A DNA stretch of 64,000 nucleotides from Haematococcus lacustris (GCA_030144725.1 JASKMD010000029.1:4754678-4818677); one strand, 5' to 3'; positions 40,601 through 53,200 are shown, counted from the stretch's first letter. Program-made: numbers and translations. Notes: a model not told the origin generated them from the letters alone.

Positions 40601-41388
40601 TCGATGAGCTGGCAATTGAGGCGGGCTTCTCCATATTTGATCAGGTACAATTGGGCAGACACTTGGCTAGACACCCAACACACCACATCAGATTGCAACA
40701 TGCCCAATGCAGCAGCAACCAGCCCCACCCGTGCCAACTGAATAACACCGTCACGCTTAACAACCACTGTGAACCCCCCCCACACAACGCTATGCCTACT
40801 CCGTACTATCATGCTATGCCTACCTTGTACTACCATGCTATGCCTACCTCGTACTGCTATGGCAGGCTATGCCTACAGGGTGTATCACAACCACCCCACA
40901 TGCTACCATGCAGGCCCACACCGAGCAGACCGGAGGCGATGCAGGGACGACCATTGAGAACAACGCAACACGGGTGGACCCCCTGCCCCACCCAGCAGGT
41001 GAGGGACATACCAGCGGGACACCCACCCACTGGAACACACTCTCCTAGTGCGCTAGGCTGCATGCCCTCAAGGTCACACCATCAAGACAGCCCCACCGCC
41101 TGGGCAGCACCGCCCCACCAGGAGTACACGACAAACCGTACCAGCAAGGGTACAACAACTTACCACACACGGATGGCAATGCCCTTACACGCAGGTGACA
41201 ATGACCCATCAGGTGGAGCTAACGCCACCCAGGTGGGGGCAGCCCAGCGAGACCTAGGAGGGCCCAGCGGCACCCAGCGCGCTGGAGCAAGGACCCAGGT
41301 CAGCATGCAACCTAACAACAGGATACTCAATGGAACAGATATGCAATGGCAGGTACATGCACCTCTCGCTATACTTACCTGTCGCTAG
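37668..41388 (+). CDS. ORF1 of Dualen-like LINE (frameshifted at a C run)
   Basis: Open from 37668 to 40019, continuing from 39964 to 41388 in another frame. The switch lies at a C run of about 17 bases (39988-40004), so a homopolymer length error is the likely cause. The N-terminal start is uncertain. The middle (38000-39120) looks like real protein (ADNNYVQVPYLYHDGKGG, QIRDWVMQHAEVPDCVV). The stretch 39137-39726 is C/A-rich and bounded by GTAAGC and CAG, so an intron is possible. The C-terminal part has RGG-like and SRNSSRG repeats suggesting RNA binding. No known domain was recognised; the role as the LINE RNA-binding ORF1 is inferred from position. Confidence 0.5.
37705..37792 (+). other. 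Three consecutive stem-loops with A-rich loops
   Basis: GCCGGGGGAAAAACCCCC (37705-37722), CCGAGGGAAAAACCCCGAGG (37739-37758) and CCGAGGGAACAACCCCGAGG (37772-37791). The stems keep pairing while sequences vary slightly, which suggests RNA structure. They also encode three RGKNP/RGNNP repeats in the ORF1 frame. Confidence 0.65.
40787..40872 (+). repeat. ~27-bp minisatellite in ORF1
   Basis: About three copies of ATGCTATGCCTAC..CGTACTA. It falls in the C/A-rich part that may be intronic or 3' coding. Confidence 0.7.
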
Positions 41389-42755
41389 TAGTATGAACAG
41401 TGTACAGGGTCCCCGTAGTTTACCCTGACATCAGTTAAGGGCGCCCTTAGACCAGATATCACCAACTGTCGAACCCTGGTCGCTACACCCATACCCGCAG
41501 ACACACTCTCCAACCCTTACCCCAGGAGCTGAGAGGGCTGCCCGCCGGCAGCGCCAGGGGGGCTCAGGCGCAGGCAGAGGCCTTAACCTCTCATTTACCT
41601 CCAAGATGGACTCCATCTCAGCTGATGATCACAACCCAGGTGCGCAACCATTGGACCCATAAGCCACATCATGGATATGATCGGAAGATGCCCATAGACC
41701 CCATCGCTATCACACACCTCATACCTTCACCCACACCATGCCACTGTACAGGCGGCTCACCCATGGAGGAGGAACAAGCGGAGAAGACTACAGAAGACAC
41801 CATGACGGCGGTGAGCAGACCAGCCACACAGGCCCACAATGTCCCACAATGCGCCACATGCAACCACACCGACAGGACTGGGCAGCCAACAGATTCAGCA
41901 TGGCAGACCCTGCTGTCCCACCATAAACTCCCACCACCACACACCGACCACATACCTACCACCAATCATGACAGCCTACACCATGCTGCCCACATGACTG
42001 CAGGAGGCTGGACTCAGCACCTAAATGGATACAGCATACCTGGACCTCATAGCAAGCAGCAGCCTAGACAGGCACCTGCTGGAGCTAGCTGGGCCCTAGA
42101 GCCCGGCGGTGATGGAGAGGTACCGGGGAGGATGAGTACGTATGAGCTTGTAGAGCCCGAATGTCAAACAATAGTTGGAGTAGAATCGGGTATGCGAGAT
42201 GGCGACTCAGGCTGGAATCCAGACCCTAGCACTGCAGAACCCAAAGCCCAAGCTGAGAAAGGAAACCACATTGGGCACCATACACACCATGCAGCGGACA
42301 GCAGTCACCTAGCCCTGTGTAACGGCAATGTGAATGTAAGAACTATGGGTACTACCGCTACTGGGACAAACACATACATAAGAATAGACCATACCACCCA
42401 CCCATGCCCCCCCAACGCAACTCGACCTGGGCGGACCGACTACCCAGATACACTCACCCTCATCGCCATCCTCATAGGATGGTGCGTGACACAACGACAC
42501 CAACCCCAGATACCCACCCTGAAAGACTCCAAACGATGCCTTGCACGACAAAGGAAAAAGATCACACGCCTCAGGGCCATTGTACATATCACGACATACA
42601 ACACATTGAGGGACCTTACCGGTATTGTGCATGCCACCACGGCCATCGGTAGGATTTCACATAGAACCCACCTGTACCTCAAGGGGGGACACGAGAACCA
42701 CTCCCGGACAGTCAGCCAATATAACACTACCATACAGGCCTATTGTACCTATCAT
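41389..42755 (+). other. Region between LINE ORF1 and ORF2 start
   Basis: An open frame covers 41625-42755 and is continuous with ORF2, but its composition (Thr, His, Pro, Gln) follows the C/A bias and no domain is seen. A phase-consistent splice-like pair (CCCAG at 41520, CAG/GTGCGC at 41640) is also present. I treat this as spacer or an N-terminal extension of ORF2 and prefer the ATG at 42756, which places the 2A motif near the N-terminus as in other LINEs. Confidence 0.4.
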
Positions 42756-45700
42756 ATGAGGGAAGCTGAGGGCGCCACGGCAACGGCACGACACCAGGAT
42801 CCCACATGGAAAACCTCGTTCACAGTAGACAACTTCATACCATGGCTGCTACTGGCAGCCGGGGACGTCGAAGCCAACCCTGGCCCATGCTCCGGTGAAA
42901 GACACCAGCCACAGGACACCCCTAACACTCCATACCTCAACCCTAACCCCAAGTTCTTCGAAGCACAGGTGCATCGCAACTGCCAGGCCCACTCCCTCAA
43001 CAATGCAGCTGGGAAGCAGTGGGTGAAGCCTGAGGACCTACATAACTTTTGGATAGCCTGGGCCACAACGCTACATGACGAAGACGACAAGAAGGCGTGG
43101 CACACCGCACGCGGGGACGGGGGCGCTTTCAGCGACGAAGTCATTCACCTATACCTTAGGACCAAATACGGTCTCACTATTACGAGGGTCGCTGAACTAC
43201 GCACCACAGACGATTGGAACGACGACAATTTCGACACCATGGCGATAGAGTACGCCACACTCAACTTCTTGTGTAAAACGAACGGCCACAGTATGGCGCT
43301 CAGGAAGCTGGGCGGGCAGTGGAAACTCCTAGACTCCGAGAGCCCCAGTAAGTCAGCTATAGCCATCCGTGCGCTACCACGCTCCCACACTAACTACTTC
43401 CACGAGGTGTTCGTCATCGCACCCGACCCAGCAGCCACACCAGCCCAAACAATGGCCACCACCCGACAGGGTATTAGCCACATCATCAGCCACAAGGAAG
43501 ACAACCAGAACCCGTCTCAATGCTACATGGAAAGGCAATACAAACAATGCTGTCTTGTGCACGCCATCAACATGGCCATAGGGAAACCCATGATCCGGCC
43601 CGAAGAAGTCATCACCCACTGCAAATCACTCGGCACATACATCCAAGGCCTAGCCCAACAGGCAAGGCAGGAGCACAGGATAATACCACTAAATAGCAAC
43701 CTCCCACACATCTACGAGGAATCCGGCAACTTCACCATCTCCACCATAAACCACTACCTATACCACCACCACAAGGACCTCCACCTATGCCCCCCAACCA
43801 CAACCACGCCCAACAACACCATCACGCCCGAGCTCCTGATCACGCTCACGGGCAAGACGGACAGCTACACTAACACAGCCGCCATCCTCATTACTCACAA
43901 TCACGCTACCACCATCCGACGCATTAACAACACATGGCACTGGTTGGACTCGGAACAAGGCCGCCCATGCCGATTGGACACCCCGGAAGACTGGCTTCAG
44001 CTGAAGGGCACACTCGTTCAAATCAAAAAGGGCGACGCGGCTAACACCAACCTCATCCACCCACTATGCTGGCTAGCCGACCCTACAAGGCGCGCCACAA
44101 CGGAGCAGCTGGAACAACATCTACGTACCACCCACATCGACCTTACCACCCAAGACCTGGGCACACAACCCGCGCACACCCCCCGAACAGACCGGCCGCC
44201 ACCCACTGCACAACCAGCGAGTCCCAAGCGCATACTACTAGCCACAGTAGACACCCACCCGACAGACAAGCAGGCCCGGCCTCTACTGCGCCAGGTCGCC
44301 CCCACAGTCACACTTCCCACTTCCCGGTCAAGCAGCAGTAAACGGCCCACGACATCGGGCACCATCGTAGACAGAAGACGGACCAAGCCAAGAGCGCAAG
44401 CAAAAGACCCGCACACGCAGACCCTGATGTACAGATACCTAAACACAGCCCCCACCCCACCCCCTGCCGCCAACCCCACTATACCGCCACCCCCCACTGA
44501 TAACCTACCTGAACACCCAGGACCACACCCACAACACAGCACCCTGCCATCTCGGCAGCCACAACCAACAAACAAACGACAGCATATCACACTAACGACC
44601 CTGAACGTCAGAAGCCTACATAGGTCCAGGAACGACGTCCTGAACCTTGTGCATCAACACAGCCCGGACATCCTGATCCTAACTGAAACCATGACCCAGC
44701 CCAAGAGCAACAACCCAGGCTCTGGCTGGCTGAGGAGAGTCATGCCAGACTATACGACACACCGACACAGAGGCCACAGTGACGTACTAATAGGCATCAA
44801 ACACAACGTAGCCATCCAAATGAAAACCACTATGCTCCCACCAAGCATCGACGCTGAGGTGAACGCACGATGCGTCATCCTAACTCTCAACCAACACCAG
44901 TGCGAACAGCTCACGATCATCGCCACGTATTGGCCGTCGGGAAACAACGGGGACGCTCTATTACTGCGAGGGAAAATGCAAGAACACATACGAACAGCCA
45001 CCGACCACCTGCCCGGCTCACTCATCCTGGCGGGAGATATCAACGCCACGATGAAAACAGAGGATCGCTCCGAGCACACCGAATACACACAAGACAACAT
45101 GATGAGGGAGTTCGCCACAGAGATGCGCCTGTCCGAAGCTGACCCCGGCGACCGTGCCTGGACCTACCAGCAACCGCACTGCAACAGCCGCATCGACGCT
45201 ATACTAACACGCGACGCAAGACACGGCCCTGAGCACCGCACGCACGTCGATGACAACGTCTATCTGAGCGACCACAGGCCACTCACCGCCACACTGAATA
45301 CAACCCGCCTGGGCATAGACCTGGCAGTCCCACACAAGCCACCGAAGCACAGCCACACCATCCTCACCACCCCCATTACCAATAAGGACAGAGAAGCCTA
45401 CCGCCTGGCAGTGCAACAACCCAGCTCAGGCGTCCCACAACTGCATGCAGAACTGACAGCCTTCTTAGCCCCCATGTACACAGAGGCTACCCACCACCTG
45501 GCTACACTTGACAGGACCAACCCTCAACAACCACAACGTCTGACATCAGTGGCAGGACGCCCGGCCAGGGAAGCCGTAGACACCGCAGCCACCATGCTCA
45601 CAAACCTCCTACAAACCTGCAGGACGGCAGCTATAAAGACATGCAACACTAAGACCCTCACAAGGGGAGGCCAGCACTACCAACGCAGGACCATGTGCAG

Positions 45701-46186
45701 GATTAGACTGGCACTGGGCAGAAAGCTTAAGACCGCTAGAGACCTTAGCCGGAAGGCTAACTCCCTCTTCAAGCAAACCAACGTGCACCCGACAATCGAC
45801 GACCTCATTCCAGAGACAGATGCGACGAACGAAGAGATCAGGGACGCGGTGCAAGCGCGACAGGGTGAAGACCCAACCGAAAATCACGTGCAGGCCGCGT
45901 TAGCCCAACTGGCCAATACGTACCGCGACCAAATCCACCAACTGGACGATGAGGACTCCGCACTTGCCATCGCACAAGCTCGTGTCAGAATGCAACAACT
46001 GATCAGCACCCAGCCCAAGAAGGCTAACAAACGTATCCTACGCCCGTCCCGCACCGACCACAAAGGCCTGCAGGCGCTAGCTGATCCTGACACCAAAACC
46101 ATATGCACAACCCCCGCCGACCTAAACCGGATAATCACCACCGCATACGGGCAGAAACTGTCGGCCCCGACCCCCAAGACTGGCCA
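42756..46186 (+). CDS. LINE ORF2: 2A motif, two Josephin-like protease domains, APE endonuclease (partial)
   Basis: From ATG 42756: a short leader with WLLLAAGDVEANPGP, a canonical 2A motif (42861-42887) that should cause a skip between Gly and Pro and release a 43-residue leader. Josephin-like domain 1: NCQAHSLNN (Cys codon 42981) and GHSMALRKLGGQWKLLDS (His codon 43287). Domain 2: QCCLVHAIN (Cys 43551), NFTISTINHYL, and HATTIRRINNTWHWLDS (His 43902). Both follow the C-x-x-H-x-[LI]-N ... H ... W-x-x-LDS pattern of ataxin-3-type deubiquitinases. A Pro/Thr linker leads to the APE: TLNVRSL, LTETM, AGDINA, RIDAIL and SDHRPL (about 44590-45290). The frame stays open to the gap; the RT should follow. 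Alternative: the frame may start at 41625. Confidence 0.82.
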
Positions 46187-46686
46187 NNNNNNNNNNNNNN
46201 NNNNNNNNNNNNNNNNNNNNNNNNNNNNNNNNNNNNNNNNNNNNNNNNNNNNNNNNNNNNNNNNNNNNNNNNNNNNNNNNNNNNNNNNNNNNNNNNNNNN
46301 NNNNNNNNNNNNNNNNNNNNNNNNNNNNNNNNNNNNNNNNNNNNNNNNNNNNNNNNNNNNNNNNNNNNNNNNNNNNNNNNNNNNNNNNNNNNNNNNNNNN
46401 NNNNNNNNNNNNNNNNNNNNNNNNNNNNNNNNNNNNNNNNNNNNNNNNNNNNNNNNNNNNNNNNNNNNNNNNNNNNNNNNNNNNNNNNNNNNNNNNNNNN
46501 NNNNNNNNNNNNNNNNNNNNNNNNNNNNNNNNNNNNNNNNNNNNNNNNNNNNNNNNNNNNNNNNNNNNNNNNNNNNNNNNNNNNNNNNNNNNNNNNNNNN
46601 NNNNNNNNNNNNNNNNNNNNNNNNNNNNNNNNNNNNNNNNNNNNNNNNNNNNNNNNNNNNNNNNNNNNNNNNNNNNNNNNNNNNNN
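46187..46686. other. Assembly gap (500 N)
   Basis: Exactly 500 N. Left of it is a plus-strand LINE before its RT, right of it a minus-strand Gypsy gag. The two sides need not be adjacent or co-oriented in the real chromosome. Confidence 1.
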
Positions 46687-49600
46687 GTAGTTACCACGGC
46701 CACCACCAGAGTGATCGTCACCGTGCTTGCCGTTGTTGTGACGGCCGCCGCGGCCACCTCCGCGGTGCTTGCCGCCATAGTCGCTGGCATCAGATGCAGC
46801 ACGTTTGTTTGTCACCTGGGGGTGTGCAGGGCGCAAAGAGGTTTGCGATGATGATCGGCGGGGTGTCCGGCCTTTGGTGTGTGCTAGGTTTGCACGCACA
46901 GGCTTGTCGGTGTCAGTGTCGCGGGTGTAGGTGTCAATAGCACACGAGTACTCTGCCAGAGCTTCAAATGAGTCCCATGGTTTTCATGTGGCTGGATTTA
47001 CTTTGCACTGGTCTGCGATGCTAGACTTAAGTCCACGCATGTACCAGAGCAAAAGATCACGGTCTGTGGGTGTGGGTTCGCCTGCACGTGCTACCAACAT
47101 CCTGAAGTACCTCAGATATTCTGGGGTTCTGGTTTGTTGCTTGATGGTGTGCAAGAGTTTGCGGGCTTGCATAGCCCTGTCACCACAAGGAAAAGCTTTG
47201 GTGAGTGTATCACGCATGAGTTCCCAAGTTGGTGTGCCTCCTGACAATCGCAGCGGTTGAGCTACGGAGAGCCACGCTTGCAGTGCTTTTCCTTCAAGCA
47301 AGGGTAGGATGTGGCTAGGCCAGTCAGGTTGAGGTATGTTATTGCCTGTAAGATAGTCAAGGAACAGGAACATGGCATCCTCTGCAAACTGTCCACTGGC
47401 CCCAGAAAATTTGGCGGGTAATCCCGTCTTGACCGTGTGGGGTTTGTGTGACTGCTCTTTGGATTGAGGGGGGTCACTTGCCTTAGTGGCGTAGCGGCAC
47501 ATGAGCGACTGCCATTGGGAGTAGTCCGCTCCAAACCCCATGGCTTTGTAGTTCCAAGCCTCGTCCGCGTTGAAGCGAGTGATGCTCAGGTCATAGTCCT
47601 TTCGCATGGCGTGCAACTGAGGAGCGAAGTGTGTCGTGAAGTAACGTTCACGCTCCTCCGGCACAACGCGGTACTCCTCTGGCATGATGGAGCCAGGAGG
47701 AGGGAGAGGCTCAAAAGTGGGCTTGGGGGGGCGAGGCCTGCTGGTGCCTGCCTGCTGAGCCACGTCAGCCGAGCCCACGCCCGGAGCTGCTTCCTGAACA
47801 GGGTCCGGGCCAGACATGTCGTCGGGGTCGATGGCCATGTCCTCATGTTGTTGCGCAGCCTGCCCAGGGGGGGTGTTCCGAGGGACAGGACCAAGCAGCT
47901 GCTCGTCCACCAGGCACATCGCCACACGCTCTTGGAATGCGGGATCATGGACCCTGTCCGGCGTGATGCGCTCGGTGACCCTCAAGTGGTCGTAGTTGTT
48001 GGTGACAATGGCCAAGAGGCCGGTCTTGTCACTGGCGATGGTGGCCTTGTGCACCGAGATTTGCCTGCGTAGCTGTTGCAAGCGCTGGCTGGCGGCCTTG
48101 TCATCGGCACGCAACTGAGCCAGGTCGTTTTGCGCACGCTCACGCTGCTGCCGCTCATCTGCAACTTGACGTTGAAGGTGCTCAATGAAGACCTGTGCCT
48201 CATGCAGCTATTGCTGGGTGTTGCCAAGCTGCTCCTCAGCTGCTTGGCGGGCTGCCTGCTCTGCAGCCAGGGGCTCTTTAGCTTGCAGCTGCGCTTGCTC
48301 AAACACATATTGTGTCGCAGCATCGAAGTCTGGAGACTTCTCGTAGTGCAGCTTTGCTTGTCGCTGCTTGGACAGGTCGGTGTTGATCCTGTCCAGGGCT
48401 GCAGACACCTCTGAGAGGCTAGACCCTGCCTGCAGCAGCTGTGCGGCTGAGGCTTGAGCTGCTGCACGCTCAGCCTCCAGTCGACTGATGCTGACGGTGA
48501 CCTTTGCCAGGTTCTCCTTGGCGATGAGCGGGAGGGCCTTGGCTTTGTAGTTGTTGGCTTGCTGCTGCAGCTTGAGGCAAGCAGCCTCTTTGTCCGCCAG
48601 GCGTGCTTGCACAGCAATGAGCTGCTGCTGCAGAGCGTCGACCTGAGCATCTGGAGGAGGTGCAATGGCGGCTTGAGCACACTCCTACAAATTAATCCCT
48701 GCGTCCGTCCCTGCGTTTTGACCAACCTTGTCCGATCGGGCTGAAATTTTGATAGATGGTAGTTTGCAGAATATAAAACATAATTTTCAGATAAAATATT
48801 TTAAAAAAATCAAAGGCGGCTGCGCTGTGGCCCTGTGGCTAGAGTGCAGGGATGAGTGCAGGGATAGGTTGCGGGCCACAGCGCAACAGCTTTTGAATTT
48901 TTCCAAATATTTTTCTTGAAAAATATGTTTTATTTACCGAAAACTGCCATCTATCAAATTTCCAGCCCAATCGGACAGGGTCGGTAGAACGCAGGGACAA
49001 ACGCAGGGACTAAATTGTAGGAGTGCACTGGCGGCCTGCAGTGTCCTGACTCTCTGCTTCAGCGAGCGGTTCTCTTGTTCCAGATGGTTGATGCGGTCAT
49101 GGGTGGTGGTGTTTGGAGGCACCACCACCGCAGCAGGTCTGAGCTGCGTCAGCCTAGTGGCAGCAGCAGCTGCTGCGGGCTGCTGTGCCGCGCTGGCTGG
49201 TGGCGCCGGGGGCGCTTGAGGCGCAGCGCTTGTTGCTGCAGGCGCAGCGCTTGCTGGTGCAGGCGGCGGCTGTTGCGCCGCGTCTGGCATGTCCTCCATG
49301 GAGTTGTCCTGGTTGGCAGCAATGTCCAGCTCCACGGCCTGCACATAAGCACGCACCAATTGTTTGGCTTGTGTAGTTTTGTGCATAAGCCACTTGGTGA
49401 TTGTGGGGTTAGCAAGCTTAAGTGCTGCACGCCGTCTCATGACAGGCTTGCCATTGAAGAACATGTGCAATAGGCGTGTCCTTGTTGACTTGCGCTTAAT
49501 ATGTTCATCAAGCAGCTGTGTGAGTGTGTGCATTGCGTCCTTCACCTCGGTGGTGAGGCCGCACATGGCACTGGCCGCAGCGTCGGCCCCAGGAGCTGTC

Positions 49601-49735
49601 TCTTGTGCTCCGGTGCTAGTGTCGTGCGACCCAGAAGTAGAAGTTGAGGTAACTTCTTGGGTTGTCACCGACGCTGCTGGAGCCGCAGGGGTCCGGCCTC
49701 GGAGTGAGCCGCGACCCAGTTGCACCAAAGCTCGT
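46687..49735 (-). pseudogene. Gag of Gypsy element 3
   Basis: The reading frame is continuous across both nested insertions. The first codons (MTHKATRA) lie at 55533-55512 beyond the Copia element. The N-terminal part has Ala/Pro-rich and coiled-coil segments (HDRINHLEQENRSLKQRV, then Gln/Ala-rich helices). The middle has a capsid-like region (FAEDAMFLFLDYLTGN, LLLWYMRGLK). The end is Gly/Arg/His-rich. Two in-frame stops break it: TAG at 48208-48210 (after EEQLGNTQQ) and TGA at 46984-46986. With a MITE and a Copia element also inserted, it cannot be functional. Confidence 0.8.
48680..49025. mobile_element. CACTCC MITE copy 2, inserted in gag
   Basis: 346 bp, the same foldback family as copy 1 (ends CACTCCTACAAATTAATCCC and complement). 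The 2-bp duplication CA lies at 48678-48679 and 49026-49027. Removing the MITE and one copy rejoins the gag frame as LQAASAQAAIAPP. Confidence 0.95.
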
Positions 49736-49995
49736 TGTTAAGATTGCACGGGCAGACGACGACACCAGTTCAGGGTTTTACACAGAACTGCCAGAACAAG
49801 CTGGCGCATAGCACGCGCCTACCTGTTAAGATTGCACGGGCAGACGACGACACCAGTTCAGGGTGCCGTTCTATGCCTGGCAACTGCTCTATATCAAGCA
49901 GTCACACTCGTACACTCTTCGGCTAGGCCGCTGGCACACGCCCTACTATCCCGGTGCTCTAAATCAACTGCACCGGGAGGGCAAGCTTTCCAACA
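49736..49995 (-). repeat. 3' LTR of Copia element
   Basis: TGTTAAGATTGC...TTTCCAACA, 260 bp. A segment of about 41 bp starting TGTTAAGATTGCACGGGCAG occurs twice, at 49736 and 49824. Confidence 0.96.
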
Positions 49996-50004
49996 CTCCC
50001 ACTC
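49996..50004 (-). other. Polypurine tract of Copia element
   Basis: The minus strand reads GAGTGGGAG directly before the 3' LTR. Confidence 0.7.
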
Positions 50005-50202
50005 AGTGACCTAGCCAAGAGTTTGACCAGGTCTGCGTACAACTGCAAAGCTCCAAACAACTGCTTGACAAACCAATGGCTGTTTAACAGGCATACAAAC
50101 CTGTGCCTTGTGCAACTGCATGAAGCTACAAACATCCCAGTCCTGAGATAACACACAGGCTGGGCACAGCAGGCTGTTTCAGGCAGGCATGCCTGTGCCT
50201 GC

Positions 50203-53200
50203 TCATGGGCTGAAGACTCCACACCCTTGCTTCCCAGCGTTAAACTTGACTGCTGCCAGGGGCTTGGTAAAGATGTCTGCCAGCATGCTGTCAGTGTGGC
50301 AGTAGCTGAAAGCAACCTCGCCTCTGGTGATGCGCTCTCTGACAAAGTGATGGTGCACATCAATGTGCTTGGCACGTGCAGTTGCCATGGGATTGTGGAG
50401 CAGCTGCAGCGCTGCTTGATTGTCACAGCTCATCTGCACACACCTTGCTTCCAGCTGCAAATCTCTCATCAGCTTTCGCAGCCACAGAGCTTCCTTGGTT
50501 GCACTGGAGGCTGCCATGTATTCGGCTTCAGCTGTAGACATAGCCACAGTAGGCTGTTGTCTGCTGGACCAGCTGATTGCTCCACCATTCAAGGTAAAGA
50601 GGTAGCCTGTGGTGCTTCTGGCTGTGTCTTTGTCACCAGCATAGTCTGCATCAGTAAATCCCTGCAGGCCTGTGACTCCACCAAAGAGTAGTCCTTGCTC
50701 AGAGGTCCCCTTGAGGTAGCACAGGACAGTGCAGGCAGCAGCCCAATGCTGCTTGGTGGGGGCAGACATGTGCCTAGCCAGGGCACCCACAGAGAATGCT
50801 ATGTCAGGCCGTGTGCAGCATGACAAGTACAGCAGGCTTCCTACCAAAGCACTATAGTGGTGCACAGATGTGTCCAGTGCTTCCCCTTCCCTGACTAACT
50901 TGACTGCTGCAGCCATGGGTAGAGTCTTGCTGTGCGCATTTGACATGCTGTGCGTGGTGACCAGCTCATGGATGAGCTTTTGCTGGCTGATCAGGATTGT
51001 GCCCTCAGCTCTGTCTCTAACAATCTGCATGCCCAGAAAACACCTTGCCTCTCCCAGGTCCTTCAGTTTGAACACTGAGGAGAGCTTCTGCTTGACATAG
51101 GCCAGGCCTGTGGTGTCCCCCTGCTGTGTGCACAGAAGACAATCATCCACGTAGACCAGCAGGTAGACTGTGCCTGATGGTAGGTGCAGAGTAAACAAAG
51201 CAGGATCAGCCTCAGATGACTTGAAGTTCATGGCAAGAAGCTCTTCGCAAAGCCTAGCATGCCATGCCCTGGGTGCCTGCCTTAGACCATACAGGGCCTT
51301 ATGCAAACGACAAACAGTGTTACTGCTGCCCTCCCTGAAGCCCTCTGGCTGCTGGACATAGATGACCTCGTGCTCTTCAAGCACTCCATTCAGAAAAGCA
51401 GTCTCAAAGTCCAGCTGGTGCACTTCCATGTTCTCTGCTTCTGCCTTTGCCAGTAGGGCCCTCAGTGTGGTGTGCTTGCTGACAGGAGCATACACATCTC
51501 CTACATCCACACCTGATTGTTGAAAGTACCCCTTAGCCACTAGCCTGGCCTTGTACCGCTCGACATTCCCTGCGGCATCACGCTTCACTTTTAGTACCCA
51601 CTTTGTAGGCAGGACACGTGCATTTGCAGGGCGCTCTTCAAGTGACCATGTTTGGTTAGAATGCAGGGAAGCCAACTCAGCATTCATGGCTTCAATCCAC
51701 ATGTCTGCCTGAGGGCTGGCCAGTGCTTCTGCCACAGTGGGTGTGTCATTGACAGGAGAGTCTGACACGGTCATGGCACACAGGTCAGACTGCCTGAGCT
51801 TCAGTGGCAGGCGTCGTTCTCTGGGTGGGTTGCGCCGTGCCAAAGGTGCAGCAGATGCTTCAGGTGAGGGTTCAGGTGCAGCAGGCATGGGCGCAGAGGG
51901 GTGTACTGCTGGTGCTGCTGATCCTGCTGCTGCTGATGCTGGAATGAGAGGAACACGGCGCGCAGGCTGTGCTAAACCAGGTGCTCCTGGTCTGGCTGCT
52001 GCTGCTGCTGGTCTTGCTGCTGTCGGTGCTGCAGCTGATGCTGATGGTCTGACTGCTGCTGGTGCTGCACCTGGTGTTGCTGCTGGTCTTGCTGCTGTTG
52101 GTACTGCCGCTGATGCTGCTGGTCTCTCTGCTTCTGGTGCTGTTGCTGGTGCGACTGGCTGTGCTCCCACTGTCTCCCTGGCTAGAGGCATGGGTCGAAG
52201 GCTAAACCTGCCTATTCCAGGCCTGGGTAGTCTGCTGATGAGCTCTAGTTGCTGTTGCTGCCACATGTGAGAGCCTGGCTCGTATCTGGCAGTAAGACTG
52301 ATCTGCTCTGGCTCACTGAGTGGAGAGTCAGGTCTGCTGCTGTCCTCCTGTGCCTCAATTCTCTGCAAGGGTCTGGACTGTGGTTGCTGTGCACTACTGC
52401 CTGGCCTGTTGCTGCTGTCGCTGCTGCTGCTCCCACTGTCGTCAGAGCCACTGCTGCTGGTCTGTTGCAGACTGTTGCCCCCCTCAGCAGGGGGTGCTGG
52501 CTCAGAGGAGGACAAAGGGCTGGGTGGGAGGGGTAACAAAAACACAGGCTGGACTGGCTGTTCATGCTGGCGCGTAGGCTGCAGTACAGACAGCTCATCA
52601 AACACAATGTCTTTGCTGCAGGTCTCTCTACCGTTGACTTCTACTAGGTAGGCCTTAGAGCCAGGCTGATAGCCCAAGAACAGACCCTCAACTGACTTGG
52701 ACTGTAGCTTGCTGCGCTTGTGGTCAGGCACATGGAGCCATACCCTGCATCCGAACACCCTGAGTCCTGACAGGTCAGGTTTGACACCATAAAAGGCTTC
52801 CCAGGGTGTGAGTGGCTGACCTGACACAGGTAGAAGACACCTGATGTAGTTGGCATACTTGACTGCATGAGCCCAAAAGCTGAGAGAGATATTAGCAGCA
52901 TGGAGAATGCTGCGAGCCTTCTCAAAGATTGTCCTGTTTAGGCGCTCAGCTGCACCGTTCTGCTGGGGGCTGTATGGTGCTGAGTGTTGGTGCACGATGC
53001 CTTTGCTGCTGCAGTATTCTTTCATTCGGTTGTTGACATACTCTGTCCCATTGTCAGTGCGGATGGCTTTGCAGCGGAAGCCAGACTGAGTCTCCAGCTG
53101 TTCTATCACAGTTCTGACTACATCTGGGACTTGCGACTTGCTGCTGATGGGCACACACACAGACAGCTTGGTGTGCTCGTCAAGGAAGGTGGCTACATAG

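Larger units (their letters stand above)
37309..46186 (+). mobile_element. Dualen/RandI-like LINE, 5' part
   Basis: Starts GGACTTTTTCGG at 37309 inside the protease exon and runs into the 500-base gap. Layout: 5' UTR with hairpins, ORF1 (37668-41388), a spacer or ambiguous open region, then ORF2 with 2A, two Josephin-like domains and an APE. The matching 3' end, with an R2-type zinc knuckle and restriction-like endonuclease, is thought to be at 62908-64000. Both endonuclease types in one element are the mark of Dualen/RandI. The plus strand is strikingly rich in C and A from about 39140 onward. Confidence 0.78.
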
